Positions 38,863 through 48,688 of a stretch of DNA of 64,000 nt are shown here, one piece after another. Numbering within the stretch: position 1 is the stretch's first letter; every line of letters begins with the position of its first letter. The position numbers and the translations under genes are program-made. The stretch is from Roseateles koreensis (GTDB lineage: Bacteria > Pseudomonadota > Gammaproteobacteria > Burkholderiales > Burkholderiaceae_C): assembly GCF_028595305.1 (NCBI RefSeq), contig NZ_JAQQXS010000006.1:62001-126000 (forward strand). Direction: 5' to 3'. Under the pieces are notes generated by a model. The model searched no databases. It was not told the DNA's origin and was given only the letters and a program-made list of their open reading frames with translations.

Positions 38863-40478
38863 GGCGCCCATGGGTCGCCGTCTTGAAGCAATTTGCCGGG
38901 ATTCATGATTTTCTTTGGGTCGAAATGACGACACAGCTCTGCCAGGGTGGCCATGCCCAGCGGGCCTTTCTCGCGGTGCAATTGCGCAGCATGGTCTCGC
39001 CCCACGCCGTGTTGATGACTGACTGTGCCGCCGTGGTCCGCGATGGTTTTCGCCACCGCGGCTTTGAGTTTTTGCCAACGCTCCACGTGCGCCGGAAATC
39101 CGCCCGGCACATTGGCCCAGACAAACTGCGCGTAAATGCTGCTGCCTTGCGGGTAGACGTGAGAGAGGTGGCTGAAGGCATGTACCCGCTCGCCATAGGG
39201 TGCAAATACATCCCTCGCCGTTTGCTCCATGGCCAGCATCAGGGGCTTCACGCGGGGCCAGTCCACCGCGGTCTCGATGGTGTCCACGCTATAGCCTTGC
39301 TCCCACAAGGTGTTGCGCAGGTAGGGGCCCTTGAAGCGATGGGCCGCCCATTTGCTGCCCATGGCGGTGCCGATATACGCAGCGCCGTGGGCTTTGAGGG
39401 TAAGGCGGGCTTGTTTCAACGCGTGGCGCGCGGTTGGCGCATCGGAGCTAACGCCAAGCATCAATAGACATTTTTCGTCCCGGCAGCCGCGCAAGGCCAA
39501 ATAGCGTTCCAGCCATCCAATCATGTTCGCGTGGCCGGCCATGGCCAGCTGGGTCCGGGTTTCGACGGGGTTGGACAAGCGCATCATGGACAAGGGCAGG
39601 CGGCGCTGTACCAACTCCCGAACCGCTGCTTCGGCGGCATCCCAATCGGGCAGGAACAGGGCATGAAAGCTCTCATGCGCCGGCAAAGGCGAGACACGCA
39701 CACAAGCCTCTGTCAAGATGCCGAAACGACCTTCAGACCCCAGGACCAGCTCGCGCAGATCCGGTCCCGCACTCGCCGCCGGCAGGGTGGGGATGTCCAG
39801 CCGGCCCGCCGGGGTTTCCATGCGCCCGCCGGCAAACAGCTGCTCGATGCGACCATAGCGCAGCGACTGTTGGCCGCTGGAGCGGGTGACCACCCAGCCA
39901 CCCACGGTGGAATATTCAAACGACTGCGGAAAGTGCCCCAACGTGTAGCCCTGCGCGCGCAGCAGGGCTTCGATCTGCGGGCCCGGGGTACCGGCACCCA
40001 AGGTCGCGAGTTGGCTCTTTGTGTCCAGATGCAGCAACTGGCACAGTCGAGTCAGGTTGATGGACAAGACCGGACGCTCGCTGAGCGGGCAATCCAGGTG
40101 CCCGGATACGCTGGTTCCCCCTGCGAAGGGAATCACCACCCAGTCGTGCTGCTGCGCCAGATCCAGCAGCGTGCGCACGTGCTCGCCGGATTCCACAAAA
40201 GCCACGCCGTCTGGAACGGGCGTTAGTGCGCCAAAGCGTTTGCGGATCCAATCCCCATAGCTTTCCCCAAATGCCATGGAAAAGCGGGTGGACGCATCCG
40301 TCTGAATCAAGGGATGGGCGCCCTGCAGGCGAGAAGCCGGCACTTGGCTCAACAAGTCGTCGCGCAAGGCGTCGGGGGCCCGATGGCCGGCACCCAACTG
40401 CGAGGCCAACATGGCTTTTGCGCCCTCGGTCAAAGTCATTGCAATGGTGTCGTCACCCCATCCATTCCATCGTCGCAT
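38859..40478 (-). CDS. FAD-binding oxidoreductase, alkyl-DHAP synthase-like
   Basis: This 539-residue protein has the VAO/PCMH FAD-binding fold and resembles alkyldihydroxyacetonephosphate synthase (AGPS) more than lactate oxidases. It begins MRRWNGWGDD, shows SFEYSTVGGWVVTRSSGQQS (AGPS-like) near residue 195, and has SHQHGVGRDH near residue 495, where AGPS enzymes usually carry three histidines in a row. AGPS swaps a fatty acyl group of acyl-DHAP for a fatty alcohol to make ether lipids. Here a role in unusual lipid or glycerol metabolism is inferred from this homology plus the coupled GlpD and FGGY genes. It is first in the operon. Confidence 0.85.
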   Translation of the reverse strand: MRRWNGWGDDTIAMTLTEGAKAMLASQLGAGHRAPDALRDDLLSQVPASRLQGAHPLIQTDASTRFSMAFGESYGDWIRKRFGALTPVPDGVAFVESGEHVRTLLDLAQQHDWVVIPFAGGTSVSGHLDCPLSERPVLSINLTRLCQLLHLDTKSQLATLGAGTPGPQIEALLRAQGYTLGHFPQSFEYSTVGGWVVTRSSGQQSLRYGRIEQLFAGGRMETPAGRLDIPTLPAASAGPDLRELVLGSEGRFGILTEACVRVSPLPAHESFHALFLPDWDAAEAAVRELVQRRLPLSMMRLSNPVETRTQLAMAGHANMIGWLERYLALRGCRDEKCLLMLGVSSDAPTARHALKQARLTLKAHGAAYIGTAMGSKWAAHRFKGPYLRNTLWEQGYSVDTIETAVDWPRVKPLMLAMEQTARDVFAPYGERVHAFSHLSHVYPQGSSIYAQFVWANVPGGFPAHVERWQKLKAAVAKTIADHGGTVSHQHGVGRDHAAQLHREKGPLGMATLAELCRHFDPKKIMNPGKLLQDGDPWAP

Positions 40479-40501
40479 GTGGCTTCCAATTCCCTGAAGA
40501 A

Positions 40502-40549
40502 GGCCTGTTGAGGGCGCTGTCGAACGGCGTTCGAGCGCACTAGCAGGCC
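40502..40549. promoter_or_regulatory. Large imperfect inverted repeat upstream of the flavoprotein operon
   Basis: A nested inverted repeat is centred on base 40527. TCGAACG (40520-40526) and CGTTCGA (40528-40534) flank a single G. GCGC at 40514-40517 pairs with GCGC at 40535-40538, and GGCCTG at 40502-40507 pairs with CAGGCC at 40544-40549. It begins 24 bases upstream of the ATG of the AGPS-like gene. It could be an operator or an mRNA leader hairpin. No T-run follows on the minus strand. Confidence 0.6.
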
Positions 40550-40600
40550 AATAGATCAGGGCGCATTGTCAGAAGAAGCCTGCGCAGCGTCCAATTCATT

Positions 40601-40623
40601 CGGCGCACTTCGGGTATGCGCCG
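40601..40623 (-). other. Hairpin after the GAF-PAS kinase gene
   Basis: CGGCGCA and TGCGCCG form a perfect seven-base stem around a nine-base loop, 39 bases after the kinase stop. No T-run follows, so a factor-independent terminator is not supported; it may mark a 3' end. Confidence 0.35.
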
Positions 40624-40661
40624 CGCTCATGGCCGAGCGCTACCTGAAGATTCCGGCGGCC

Positions 40662-42329
40662 TCAGGCAATGTCAGGTTGATTGCCGCTGTCCTTCAGGCG
40701 AATGGTGAACGCAAACGTGCTGCCCACGTTTAGCTGCGAGCTGACGGCAATCTGGCCACCCATCAGTTCGATGAATTTTTTGCTCAGCACCAGCCCCAAG
40801 CCCGTGCCTTCTTTGGACTGCCGCCCAGCACTGCCTTGTTGAAAGGGGGTGAACAGGCCGCTCACTTCCTCCTGGCTCATGCCGGGCCCGGTGTCGTGAA
40901 CTTCGCAGTGCAGGACACCTCCCGCAGCGGCGTCCTCTGTATCAAAGCGCGCTGTCAAACGTATTTCACCCTGCTGGGTGAATTTGACTGCGTTGCTCAA
41001 GAGGTTTAACAAAACTTGCCGCAGTTTCATTTCGTCGGCAAACACGCTGCGGGGCAGTTGCGGCGACAACTCGCAGACCAGACGCAAGCCCTTTTGCTCA
41101 GCCCGGAGCTTGATCAGATCGGTCACCACGTGCAGGAAACGGGGGAGGTCGAAATCGTGCTCTGACAAGTCCATGCGGCCGGACTCCACCTTCGCCATGT
41201 CCAACACCTCGTTGATCAGGGTCATCAGGTGATTGCCACTTTGATTGATGAGTTCGAGAAAATGCCGATAGTCCTCGGACAAGCTCTCATCTGCGTGCAT
41301 CAGGTCGGAGAAGCCGATGATGGCATTCAAGGGCGTGCGCAGTTCATGACTCATATTGGCCAGAAAGCTGCCTTTGGCGCGTTCGGCCGCTTCGGCGGCC
41401 TCTTTGGCTTCTTTCAAGGCTTGCAGCGTCAGCCGTTCGGCCGTGACATCCCAATTGGTGCCCAAGAGCCGCTGGGGCTTGCCCTGCTCGTCGACATACA
41501 GATGCGCGATACCGCGCAGGTAACGGGTTTCTCCATCGGTCATGGGGACCCTGAATTCGCTTTCGAAATCAGCGTCGCCGTTGAGCGCGCTCTGCCAGGA
41601 GGCTTGCACCCGTGGGCGGTCTTCTTCGTGAAGAAAAGACAGCCAGGCTTCGGGTGTGAGGGCGCCCACCGCATCTGCGGACCGGCCGTACAGCACATGC
41701 ATTTGTGAGTCCCACTCGAAGCTGCCCTGCACAAGGTCCATGCCCCAGATGCCCACATGCCCGGCCTGCACGGCCAACTCGGTGCGCAACTGCTCCTGCT
41801 TCACCGCGTCGCTCAATTCAACAATGCGCCGTGCGCCGCGCCGTACTTCCATTTGGTCCATCACCAACTGGGCCAGGCATTTCAGGTCATCCAACTCTTC
41901 CTGCGTGACTTGGCGTGGCGTCGTGTCCAGACAGCACAGCATGCCCAGGTTGAAGTTGTCGTAGGTTTGCAAAGGCACCCCGGCGTAAAAGCGCAGGCCG
42001 GCGTCACCGGCAACAAGGGGGTTGGTGAGAGAGCGAGGATCTGTTTTGGCGTCGGTCAGGACATAGGGGCTGCACTGCAGAATCCCTGAGGCGCACAGCC
42101 CTGGGACTCGGTCAATTTGCTGGGCGTCCACGCCTTGGTGGGACTTGAACCAGATGCGGTCGGTGTCCACCAGGCTGATGATTGCAATGGGTACGCCAAA
42201 CAATCGGGCCGCCAACCGGGTGACATTGTCGAAGGCACCATCGGGTGGCGTGTCCAGAATATCGTAGCGACGCAGCGCGGCGATGCGCTCGGCCTCGTTC
42301 GCCGGAAGGATCGACGGATCAATTGGCAT
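40662..42329 (-). CDS. GAF-PAS sensor histidine kinase
   Basis: This 555-residue kinase appears cytoplasmic, as no transmembrane segment is seen. It has an N-terminal GAF domain (about residues 20-165, starting with the common NEAERIAALRRYDILDTPPD), a PAS domain (about 190-300), a HisKA domain with H328 in MSHELRTPLNAI, and a HATPase domain with NLLSNAVKFT, DTGPGM and GTGLGL. No receiver domain or partner regulator gene is adjacent. The ATG at 42329 is preferred to a TTG at 42410 because it matches the usual family N-terminus. It may signal through the orphan Hpt or receiver proteins in this window, which is a guess. Confidence 0.88.
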   Translation of the reverse strand: MPIDPSILPANEAERIAALRRYDILDTPPDGAFDNVTRLAARLFGVPIAIISLVDTDRIWFKSHQGVDAQQIDRVPGLCASGILQCSPYVLTDAKTDPRSLTNPLVAGDAGLRFYAGVPLQTYDNFNLGMLCCLDTTPRQVTQEELDDLKCLAQLVMDQMEVRRGARRIVELSDAVKQEQLRTELAVQAGHVGIWGMDLVQGSFEWDSQMHVLYGRSADAVGALTPEAWLSFLHEEDRPRVQASWQSALNGDADFESEFRVPMTDGETRYLRGIAHLYVDEQGKPQRLLGTNWDVTAERLTLQALKEAKEAAEAAERAKGSFLANMSHELRTPLNAIIGFSDLMHADESLSEDYRHFLELINQSGNHLMTLINEVLDMAKVESGRMDLSEHDFDLPRFLHVVTDLIKLRAEQKGLRLVCELSPQLPRSVFADEMKLRQVLLNLLSNAVKFTQQGEIRLTARFDTEDAAAGGVLHCEVHDTGPGMSQEEVSGLFTPFQQGSAGRQSKEGTGLGLVLSKKFIELMGGQIAVSSQLNVGSTFAFTIRLKDSGNQPDIA

Positions 42330-42542
42330 GATGAACAACCCCAGACGTGGACCAGCGAGTACCTCACCGCGCCCAATGCCTGTCCAGTCGATACTGGCGT
42401 CTTCAGTCAAGTGAGGCGATCCTATCCAGTAGACCGCAGAAACTCAGTTTTCGTCTAGGGAGCTATCCGTGAAATTAGACGGTTTTTCATGGCGAATTCA
42501 AGCGGTTGGGTTTGTGTTCACCTGTGCTGGATATGAATCAAT

Positions 42543-43934
42543 TCAGCATTCCACAATGTTGACCGCCAAACCGCCCCGCGCGGTTTCCTTGTATTTGGTC
42601 ATCATGTCGGCACCGGTGTCGCGCATGGTTTTGATGACTTTGTCGAGGCTGACAAAGTGCGTGCCGTCGCCTCGCAGGGCCATGCGTGCTGCGTTGATGG
42701 CTTTGACCGAGGCGATGGCATTGCGCTCGATGCAGGGGATTTGGACGAGTCCGCCGACCGGGTCGCAAGTGAGGCCCAAGTGGTGCTCCATGCCGATTTC
42801 TGCGGCATTCTCAACCTGCGCCGGCGTGCCGCCCATCACTTGGCACAAGGCGCCCGCGGCCATGGAACAGGCCACGCCAACTTCACCCTGGCAGCCCACT
42901 TCGGCGCCTGAGATGGAGGCGTTTTCCTTGTACAAAATGCCGATGGCTGCTGCGGTGAGCAAGAAGTCAACCACCCCTTCTTCATGCGCCCCGTAGACGA
43001 AGCGGGTGTAATAGTGAAGCACGGCGGGCACAATGCCTGCAGCGCCGTTGGTCGGGGCGGTGACTACCCGGCCGCCTGCTGCATTTTCTTCATTCACCGC
43101 CAGGGCGTAGAGGTTCACCCAGTCCATCACTTGCAAGGGATCGCGCAGTGCTGCCTCCGGATTGGCGGTGAGATCGCGGTGCAACTGGGACGCTCGCCGC
43201 TTCACTTTGAAGCCACCGGGCAGCACGCCCTCGGTCTTGCAGCCCCGCGCCACGCAGGCTTGCATGACTTGCCAAATTTTGAGCAGGCCGCTGCGTGTTT
43301 CTTCGTCGCTGCGCCAATGCCGCTCGTTACGGCGCATGATCTCGGCGATGCTGATGCCGTGCGTCTGGGTCAGTTGAAGTAACTCGTCACCCGACTTGAA
43401 TGGGTAGGGCAGAACGGCGGCGTCGGGTGCGATGACCTTTTGCTTGCTGCCATCGGCGGCAATCTCGTCGCTCACGACAAAACCGCCACCCACCGAGTAG
43501 TAGGTGCGCTCGGCGATTTGCTGATCCAGCGCGTCGAAGGCAATGAACCGCATGCCGTTGGCATGAAAAGGCAGGCTCTGGCGACGGAAAAACACCAGGT
43601 CTTTGGCTTCGTTGAAAGTCAGTTCCTGCTCGCCAAGCAGATTGAGTTTGGCGCTGGCGCGAATGGCGTCGAGATAAGCCGGTACCTGCTCGACATCGAT
43701 CGTGTCGGGTTCATGCCCGGCGAGCCCGAGCAATACCGCTTTGTCGCTGCCGTGGCCCTTGCCCGTGGCGCCCAGGGAGCCGTACAACTGGGACACCACG
43801 CGCGTGGTTTGCTGCAATTGGCCGTCACTGCGCAGGCGCAGCGCAAACAAGCGTGCGGCACGCATGGGCCCCACGGTGTGCGAACTGGAGGGGCCGATGC
43901 CGACCTTGAACAGGTCGAAAACAGAAACTGCCAT
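42543..43934 (-). CDS. sdaA: L-serine ammonia-lyase (dehydratase)
   Basis: This 463-residue iron-sulfur L-serine dehydratase converts L-serine to pyruvate and ammonia. The N-terminal beta domain ([20 protein letters not shown]) and the C-terminal alpha domain are fused as in the single-chain type. Cluster cysteines are visible in [17 protein letters not shown]. It lies downstream of gcvP on the same strand but is separated from it by a strong terminator, so it probably has its own promoter. Functionally it fits the glycine-serine theme of this locus. Confidence 0.96.
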   Translation of the reverse strand: MAVSVFDLFKVGIGPSSSHTVGPMRAARLFALRLRSDGQLQQTTRVVSQLYGSLGATGKGHGSDKAVLLGLAGHEPDTIDVEQVPAYLDAIRASAKLNLLGEQELTFNEAKDLVFFRRQSLPFHANGMRFIAFDALDQQIAERTYYSVGGGFVVSDEIAADGSKQKVIAPDAAVLPYPFKSGDELLQLTQTHGISIAEIMRRNERHWRSDEETRSGLLKIWQVMQACVARGCKTEGVLPGGFKVKRRASQLHRDLTANPEAALRDPLQVMDWVNLYALAVNEENAAGGRVVTAPTNGAAGIVPAVLHYYTRFVYGAHEEGVVDFLLTAAAIGILYKENASISGAEVGCQGEVGVACSMAAGALCQVMGGTPAQVENAAEIGMEHHLGLTCDPVGGLVQIPCIERNAIASVKAINAARMALRGDGTHFVSLDKVIKTMRDTGADMMTKYKETARGGLAVNIVEC

Positions 43935-43970
43935 GGGATGTCTCCTGTGAATCTCGGGGGTGTGAGGTTC

Positions 43971-44010
43971 AAAAAAAGCCGGCGGCGCAGGGGTAGATGC
44001 GCGGCCGGCC
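43971..44010 (-). terminator. Rho-independent terminator after gcvP
   Basis: On the minus strand a 12-base stem, GCCGGCCGCGCA against TGCGCCGCCGGC with one C-C mismatch and an eight-base loop, is followed at once by seven T residues. It sits between gcvP and sdaA and should end the gcvTHP transcript. Confidence 0.88.
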
Positions 44011-44044
44011 GGGTGTGCCTGAGGTTGTCAGGGCAGATATTGGA

Positions 44045-46939
44045 TCAAGCGTAGTCGCTCATCGGGGGGCATGAGCAATTCAGGTTGCGATCGCCCCAGA
44101 CGTTGTCTACGCGGCCCACTGGCACCCAATATTTCTGGCGGCGCAGGGAGGCCACAGGGTAGGCGGCCACATCACGGCTGTAGGCATGGCCCCACTCTGC
44201 CTTCATCAGGCTTTCAGCGGTGTGGGGGGCGTTCACCAGGGGGTTGTCCGTGGCGGTCCAGGTGCCGTTGGCCACTTGGGCAATTTCGGCACGGATCGCC
44301 AGCATGGCGTCGCAGAAGCGATCCAGCTCGAATTTGGATTCACTCTCGGTGGGCTCGACCATCAGGGTACCCGCGACGGGGAAGGACAGGGTGGGCGCAT
44401 GGAAGCCGTAGTCAATCAGCCGCTTGGCCACGTCTTCTGCACCGACGCCGGTGGCGTCTTTCAGGGGGCGAATGTCCAGGATGCACTCGTGCGCCACGCC
44501 GCCACCCTTCACGCCGGCAATGTTGCCGCTGAAATGGATGTCGTAGGCATCAGCCAGTCGGGCTGCCACATAGTTGGCAGCGAGGATGGCGGTTTCGGTC
44601 GCGGCGGTGAGCCCTTCGGCACCCATCATGCGCACATACATCCAACTGATGGGTAGCACGGCGGCATTGCCCAGCGGGGCTGCTGATACGGCGCCAATGG
44701 CGGTTTCGCTGGCGTAGCCGCCCGAGCGGTGGGCTGGCAGATAGGGCACCAGATCGGCCACAACGCAAACCGGGCCAACACCCGGGCCGCCACCGCCGTG
44801 GGGGATGCAGAAGGTCTTGTGCAGGTTCAAGTGGCTCACGTCGCCGCCGAATTCACCGGGGGCAGCCACACCGACCAGCGCGTTCATATTGGCGCCGTCT
44901 ACATAGACGCGGCCGCCATGGCTCTTGACCAGGGCACAGATTTCCTTCACATGGGTGTCGAACACGCCGTAGGTCGACGGGTAGGTGATCATGATGGCGG
45001 CCAGATTGGCGGCGTGCTGTTCGCACTTGGCCTTCAGGTCGATCAAGTCGATATTGCCCTCTTTGTCGCACTTGGTCACGACCACGCTCATGCCCACCAT
45101 ATGGGCTGACGCCGGGTTGGTGCCGTGCGCCGATTCAGGAATCAAGCAAATCTTGCGGTGCGCCTCGCCGCGCGACTCGTGCCAGGCCTTGATGGCCAGC
45201 AGGCCGGCGTACTCACCCTGCGAGCCGGCATTGGGTTGTAGGCTGATGCCGGCATAGCCCGTGGCTTGGCACAGCCAGGCGGTGAGTTGCTCGTTCAGTA
45301 GTTCATAACCCTTCAACTGATCGCGCGGCGCGAAGGGGTGAATGGCGGCAAACTCAGGCCAGGTGATGGGGACCATCTCGCTGGTGGCGTTCAACTTCAT
45401 GGTGCACGAACCCAGCGGGATCATGCTGCGGTCCAGGGCCAGGTCTTTGTCGGCCAATGCGCGCAGGTAACGCAGCATTTCCGTCTCAGAGTGGTAGCGG
45501 TTGAACACCGGGTGGGTCAGGTAGTCCGATGTGCGCAGCAGCGCTGCGGGGATGAGCGTGGCGATGCCTTTTTCAAGCGCCTCGAAGCTGATCGTGCCCT
45601 TGCCGCCGGAGAAGATGTTCAGCAGCGTTTGCAGATCGGCACGCGTGGTGGTTTCGTCCAACGAGACGCCAACCGATGTGTTGGATGAGCGGCGCAGATT
45701 GATGCCCGCGGCGAGGGCAGCGGCCAGAATTTCAGCCGTCTTCGCGCCGGTCTGGATGTGCAGCGTGTCGAAGGCGCTGGCGTTCTCGATCACCAGGCCT
45801 TGGGCCTTCAAGGCTTGGGCCAGGATGGCGGTGAAACTCGCCACGCGCAGGGCGATGCGCTTCAAGCCCACGGGCCCGTGGTAGACCGCGTACATGCTGG
45901 CCACCACTGCGGGCAGCACTTGCGCGGTGCAGATGTTTGACGTGGCTTTTTCGCGGCGGATGTGCTGTTCGCGCGTTTGCAGGGCCAGGCGGTAGGCCGG
46001 GTTGCCATGCACGTCCACGCTGACACCCACCAGACGGCCGGGCAGATTGCGCTTGTACTCGTCCTTGCAGGCCATGTAGGCGGCGTGCGGGCCACCGTTG
46101 CACAGCGGCATGCCGAAGCGTTGGGTGGTGCCGATGGCGATGTCGGCGCCCATTTCAGCCGGGGATTTGATGAGCGTCAGCGCCAGCAGGTCGGCCGCGG
46201 CGATCAAGAGGGCGCCTTGGGCATGCAGGGCGTCAGCGGCGGTTTGCAGGTCACGCACATCGCCGTTCACGCCGGGGTATTGCAGCAGAGCGGCAAAACA
46301 CTCCGTCTGGCCGGCTTGTGCCGCTGGGCCCACTTGCACGGTGAAGCCAATGGGCGTGGCACGTGTGCGAATCACTTCCAGCGTCTGCGGCAGCACATCG
46401 TCGGCGACGAACAGCACCTGGCTCTTGCTCTTGCCAACGCGGGCGGCCAGGGTCATGGCTTCAGCGGCAGCAGTGGCTTCGTCCAGCATGGATGCATTGG
46501 CGATGGCCATGCCGGTCAGGTCGGTGATCATGGTCTGGAAGTTCACCAGCGCTTCCATACGACCTTGTGAAATTTCGGCCTGATAGGGCGTGTAGGCGGT
46601 GTACCAGGCGGGGTTTTCGAGGATGTTGCGCAGGATGACGCCAGGAGTCAGGGTGTCGTAGTAGCCTTGGCCGATATAGCTCTTGAGCACCTTGTTCTGG
46701 CTGGCAACGGCTTTCAGCTCGGCCAGGGCCTGGGCTTCACTCAAGGCGGCAGGCAGTTGCATGCCGGCGGCGCGCTTGATGCTGGCCGGCACGATGGCCT
46801 CAATCAGGGCGCGGCGCGAGGCCGCACCAATCACCGACAACATGCCGGCTTCATCAGCGGCATCGGGGCCGATGTGGCGGGCGTGGAATTCGGTGCTGTT
46901 TTCCAGCGAGGCGAGCGTGGGCAGGGCAGACATCAACAT
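44045..46939 (-). CDS. gcvP: Glycine dehydrogenase (decarboxylating), P protein
   Basis: This 964-residue single-chain P protein of the glycine cleavage system decarboxylates glycine and loads the aminomethyl group onto the lipoyl arm of GcvH. K708 in [16 protein letters not shown] is the predicted PLP lysine. The two homologous halves are present, and the N-terminus shows the usual FHARHIGPD. The ATG at 46939 has AAGGA upstream. It is the last gene of the gcvTHP operon, 92 bases after gcvH, and a strong terminator follows. Confidence 0.98.
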   Translation of the reverse strand: MLMSALPTLASLENSTEFHARHIGPDAADEAGMLSVIGAASRRALIEAIVPASIKRAAGMQLPAALSEAQALAELKAVASQNKVLKSYIGQGYYDTLTPGVILRNILENPAWYTAYTPYQAEISQGRMEALVNFQTMITDLTGMAIANASMLDEATAAAEAMTLAARVGKSKSQVLFVADDVLPQTLEVIRTRATPIGFTVQVGPAAQAGQTECFAALLQYPGVNGDVRDLQTAADALHAQGALLIAAADLLALTLIKSPAEMGADIAIGTTQRFGMPLCNGGPHAAYMACKDEYKRNLPGRLVGVSVDVHGNPAYRLALQTREQHIRREKATSNICTAQVLPAVVASMYAVYHGPVGLKRIALRVASFTAILAQALKAQGLVIENASAFDTLHIQTGAKTAEILAAALAAGINLRRSSNTSVGVSLDETTTRADLQTLLNIFSGGKGTISFEALEKGIATLIPAALLRTSDYLTHPVFNRYHSETEMLRYLRALADKDLALDRSMIPLGSCTMKLNATSEMVPITWPEFAAIHPFAPRDQLKGYELLNEQLTAWLCQATGYAGISLQPNAGSQGEYAGLLAIKAWHESRGEAHRKICLIPESAHGTNPASAHMVGMSVVVTKCDKEGNIDLIDLKAKCEQHAANLAAIMITYPSTYGVFDTHVKEICALVKSHGGRVYVDGANMNALVGVAAPGEFGGDVSHLNLHKTFCIPHGGGGPGVGPVCVVADLVPYLPAHRSGGYASETAIGAVSAAPLGNAAVLPISWMYVRMMGAEGLTAATETAILAANYVAARLADAYDIHFSGNIAGVKGGGVAHECILDIRPLKDATGVGAEDVAKRLIDYGFHAPTLSFPVAGTLMVEPTESESKFELDRFCDAMLAIRAEIAQVANGTWTATDNPLVNAPHTAESLMKAEWGHAYSRDVAAYPVASLRRQKYWVPVGRVDNVWGDRNLNCSCPPMSDYA

Positions 46940-46953
46940 GGCAAATCCTTGGC

Positions 46954-46980
46954 GGTTGTCCCGCTCATGACGGGACGACC
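46954..46980 (-). other. Stem-loop just upstream of gcvP
   Basis: GGTTGTCCCG and CGGGACGACC form a ten-base stem with one wobble pair around a seven-base loop. It ends a few bases before the gcvP ribosome site, which remains single-stranded. A role in mRNA stability or relative expression of H and P proteins is possible. Confidence 0.5.
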
Positions 46981-47002
46981 AAATTCTTTAAATGCGTTCA
47001 TA

Positions 47003-47023
47003 AGCCCCAGCGGCGCCGGGGCT
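47003..47023 (-). other. Stem-loop just downstream of gcvH
   Basis: AGCCCC and GGGGCT pair around a nine-base loop, nine bases beyond the gcvH stop. No T-run follows on the minus strand. With the second stem-loop before gcvP it fills most of the gcvH-gcvP gap. Confidence 0.5.
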
Positions 47024-47031
47024 CTACTTCA

Positions 47032-47409
47032 TCAGCTGTTCTTGACCAGCTCGTCGTAGGCGGTGCCGTCCATCAGGCCGTCCAGTTCAGCGGCGTTGTT
47101 CAGCTTGACCTTGAAGAACCAGCCGGCCTTCAAGGGGTCGGTGTTGGCCAGTGAGGGGTCGTCGCGCAGGGCTTCGTTGACTTCAACGATTTCGCCGCCG
47201 ACGGGCATGTACACATCGGCAGCCGCCTTGACGGACTCGACCACGCCGGCCACATCCTTGGATGCGAAGCTTGTGCCAACGGCAGGCAGGTCCACAAAGA
47301 CCACATCGCCCAGCGCGTCTTGGGCGTGAACGGTAATGCCCACGGTGACGATGCCGTCAGCTTCGATTTGGACCCACTCGTGGTCAGGCGTGTATTTGAT
47401 GTTGCTCAT
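47032..47409 (-). CDS. gcvH: Glycine cleavage system H protein
   Basis: This 125-residue lipoyl carrier protein shuttles the aminomethyl intermediate between the P, T and L proteins. K61 in GVVESVKAAADVYMPVGG is the lipoylation site. The N-terminus NIKYTPDHEWV is typical. The ATG at 47409 with GGAG upstream is used; an in-frame extension to 47463 is not conserved. It lies between gcvT and gcvP in the operon. Confidence 0.98.
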   Translation of the reverse strand: MSNIKYTPDHEWVQIEADGIVTVGITVHAQDALGDVVFVDLPAVGTSFASKDVAGVVESVKAAADVYMPVGGEIVEVNEALRDDPSLANTDPLKAGWFFKVKLNNAAELDGLMDGTAYDELVKNS

Positions 47410-47511
47410 GCTGTGCTCCGTGAAAAATGGGGCGAAAGAAATGGTGGAAAAACCAATATACAAACAAAGACAGGGGCCGCGCCTTTCAGAAGGGACGAGG
47501 CCTGCGCCAGA

Positions 47512-48627
47512 TCAGCCGCGGTAGTAGCCGTTGGGCGTGAAGGGCGTGCTGCTGACGGTCATGGGCGTGCGCTTGTCTCGTACGATGGCAAAGATTTCAG
47601 TGCCCAAGGCGGCATGCTCGCGGCCGACATAGGCCAGCGCCACCGGCTTGCCCACCGTGGGGCCCAGGGTGCCGCTGGTGACGACGCCGATATCGGTGCC
47701 ATCCGCGGTAACGAGCTTTGCGCCCTCACGCACGGGCATGCGTTCGCTGCTGACCAGGCCTACGCGTTTGCGGGCAGCGCCGTTGGCCAGTTGCGCGTCG
47801 ATCACCGCAGCACCCGGATAACCGCCAGCCCGAGCGCCACCGGCGCGGCGCACCTTCTGGATGGCCCAGGTCAGCGAGGCTTCAACAGGTGTTGTCTCGG
47901 TGTTGATGTCGTGGCCATACAGGCACAGCCCGGCTTCAAGGCGCAGCGAGTCGCGCGCGCCCAGGCCGATGGGCTTGACTTCTGGCTGGGCCAACAATTT
48001 GCGCGCCAGCGCCACCGCGTGGTCGCCGTGCACAGAGATCTCGAACCCGTCTTCACCGGTATAGCCCGAACGGGTCAGGAAGGTGTCGATGCCGTCCAGA
48101 TTGAAGAAGCCACCGGTCATGAAGGTGAGCTTGGCCACTTCGGGGTTCAGGCGCGACAGCGCGACCACGGCTTGCGGGCCTTGCAGGGCGAGCAGGGCTT
48201 GATCGGGCAGCGGCAGCACTTCGCACTGGTCGCCGATCTTGGCTTGCAGGTGGGCGATGTCTTGCACCTTGCAGCCGGCGTTCACCACCACGAATAAGTC
48301 GTCAGGGCGGCGGGCAATCATCAAGTCGTCCAGGATGCCGCCGGCGTCGTTGGTGAACAAGGCATAGCGTTGCTTGAACAAGCCCAAGTCAATCACGTCG
48401 ACCGGGACGATGGTTTCAAGCGCGGCTGCGGCCTGGGCGCCTTTCAACAGCACTTGGCCCATGTGCGACACGTCAAACAAACCGGCGGCTGCGCGGGTGT
48501 GCTTGTGCTCGGCCATCACGCCAGCGGGATATTGCACAGGCATGTCGTAGCCACCGAAGGGCACCATCTTGGCGCCGAGTTCGATGTGCAATGCGTGCAG
48601 GGGGGTCTTGAGGAGGGCGGCGGTCAT
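47512..48627 (-). CDS. gcvT: Aminomethyltransferase, T protein
   Basis: This 371-residue tetrahydrofolate-dependent enzyme releases ammonia and forms methylenetetrahydrofolate from the loaded H protein. Typical segments are KMVPFGGYDMPVQYPAGVMAEH near the N-terminus, LFDVSHMGQV and RSGYTGEDGFE. The ATG at 48627 is chosen because the longer open frame is the riboswitch region read through. It is the first gene of the gcvTHP operon and is preceded by a tandem glycine riboswitch. Confidence 0.97.
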   Translation of the reverse strand: MTAALLKTPLHALHIELGAKMVPFGGYDMPVQYPAGVMAEHKHTRAAAGLFDVSHMGQVLLKGAQAAAALETIVPVDVIDLGLFKQRYALFTNDAGGILDDLMIARRPDDLFVVVNAGCKVQDIAHLQAKIGDQCEVLPLPDQALLALQGPQAVVALSRLNPEVAKLTFMTGGFFNLDGIDTFLTRSGYTGEDGFEISVHGDHAVALARKLLAQPEVKPIGLGARDSLRLEAGLCLYGHDINTETTPVEASLTWAIQKVRRAGGARAGGYPGAAVIDAQLANGAARKRVGLVSSERMPVREGAKLVTADGTDIGVVTSGTLGPTVGKPVALAYVGREHAALGTEIFAIVRDKRTPMTVSSTPFTPNGYYRG

Positions 48628-48656
48628 GGCGGAAGGCTTTCGAGGGCTATAAAAGG

Positions 48657-48676
48657 CCCACCCATAGAAGGTGGGG
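48657..48676 (-). promoter_or_regulatory. Riboswitch expression-platform hairpin
   Basis: Between the second aptamer and gcvT, complementary CCCACC and GGTGGG stretches can form a hairpin followed by CC and then TTTT on the minus strand. An outer pairing of GAGGGC with GCCCTC also spans it. This looks like an attenuator that glycine binding would disrupt, leading to read-through. Confidence 0.6.
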
Positions 48677-48688
48677 GTTATGCCCTCG

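Noticed and set aside
42425-42520. CGTCTA...TAGACG hairpin with T-run in the sdaA-kinase gap
   Set aside because: The T-run is on the plus strand, where no gene ends, and the loop is long. On the minus strand it would not be a terminator.
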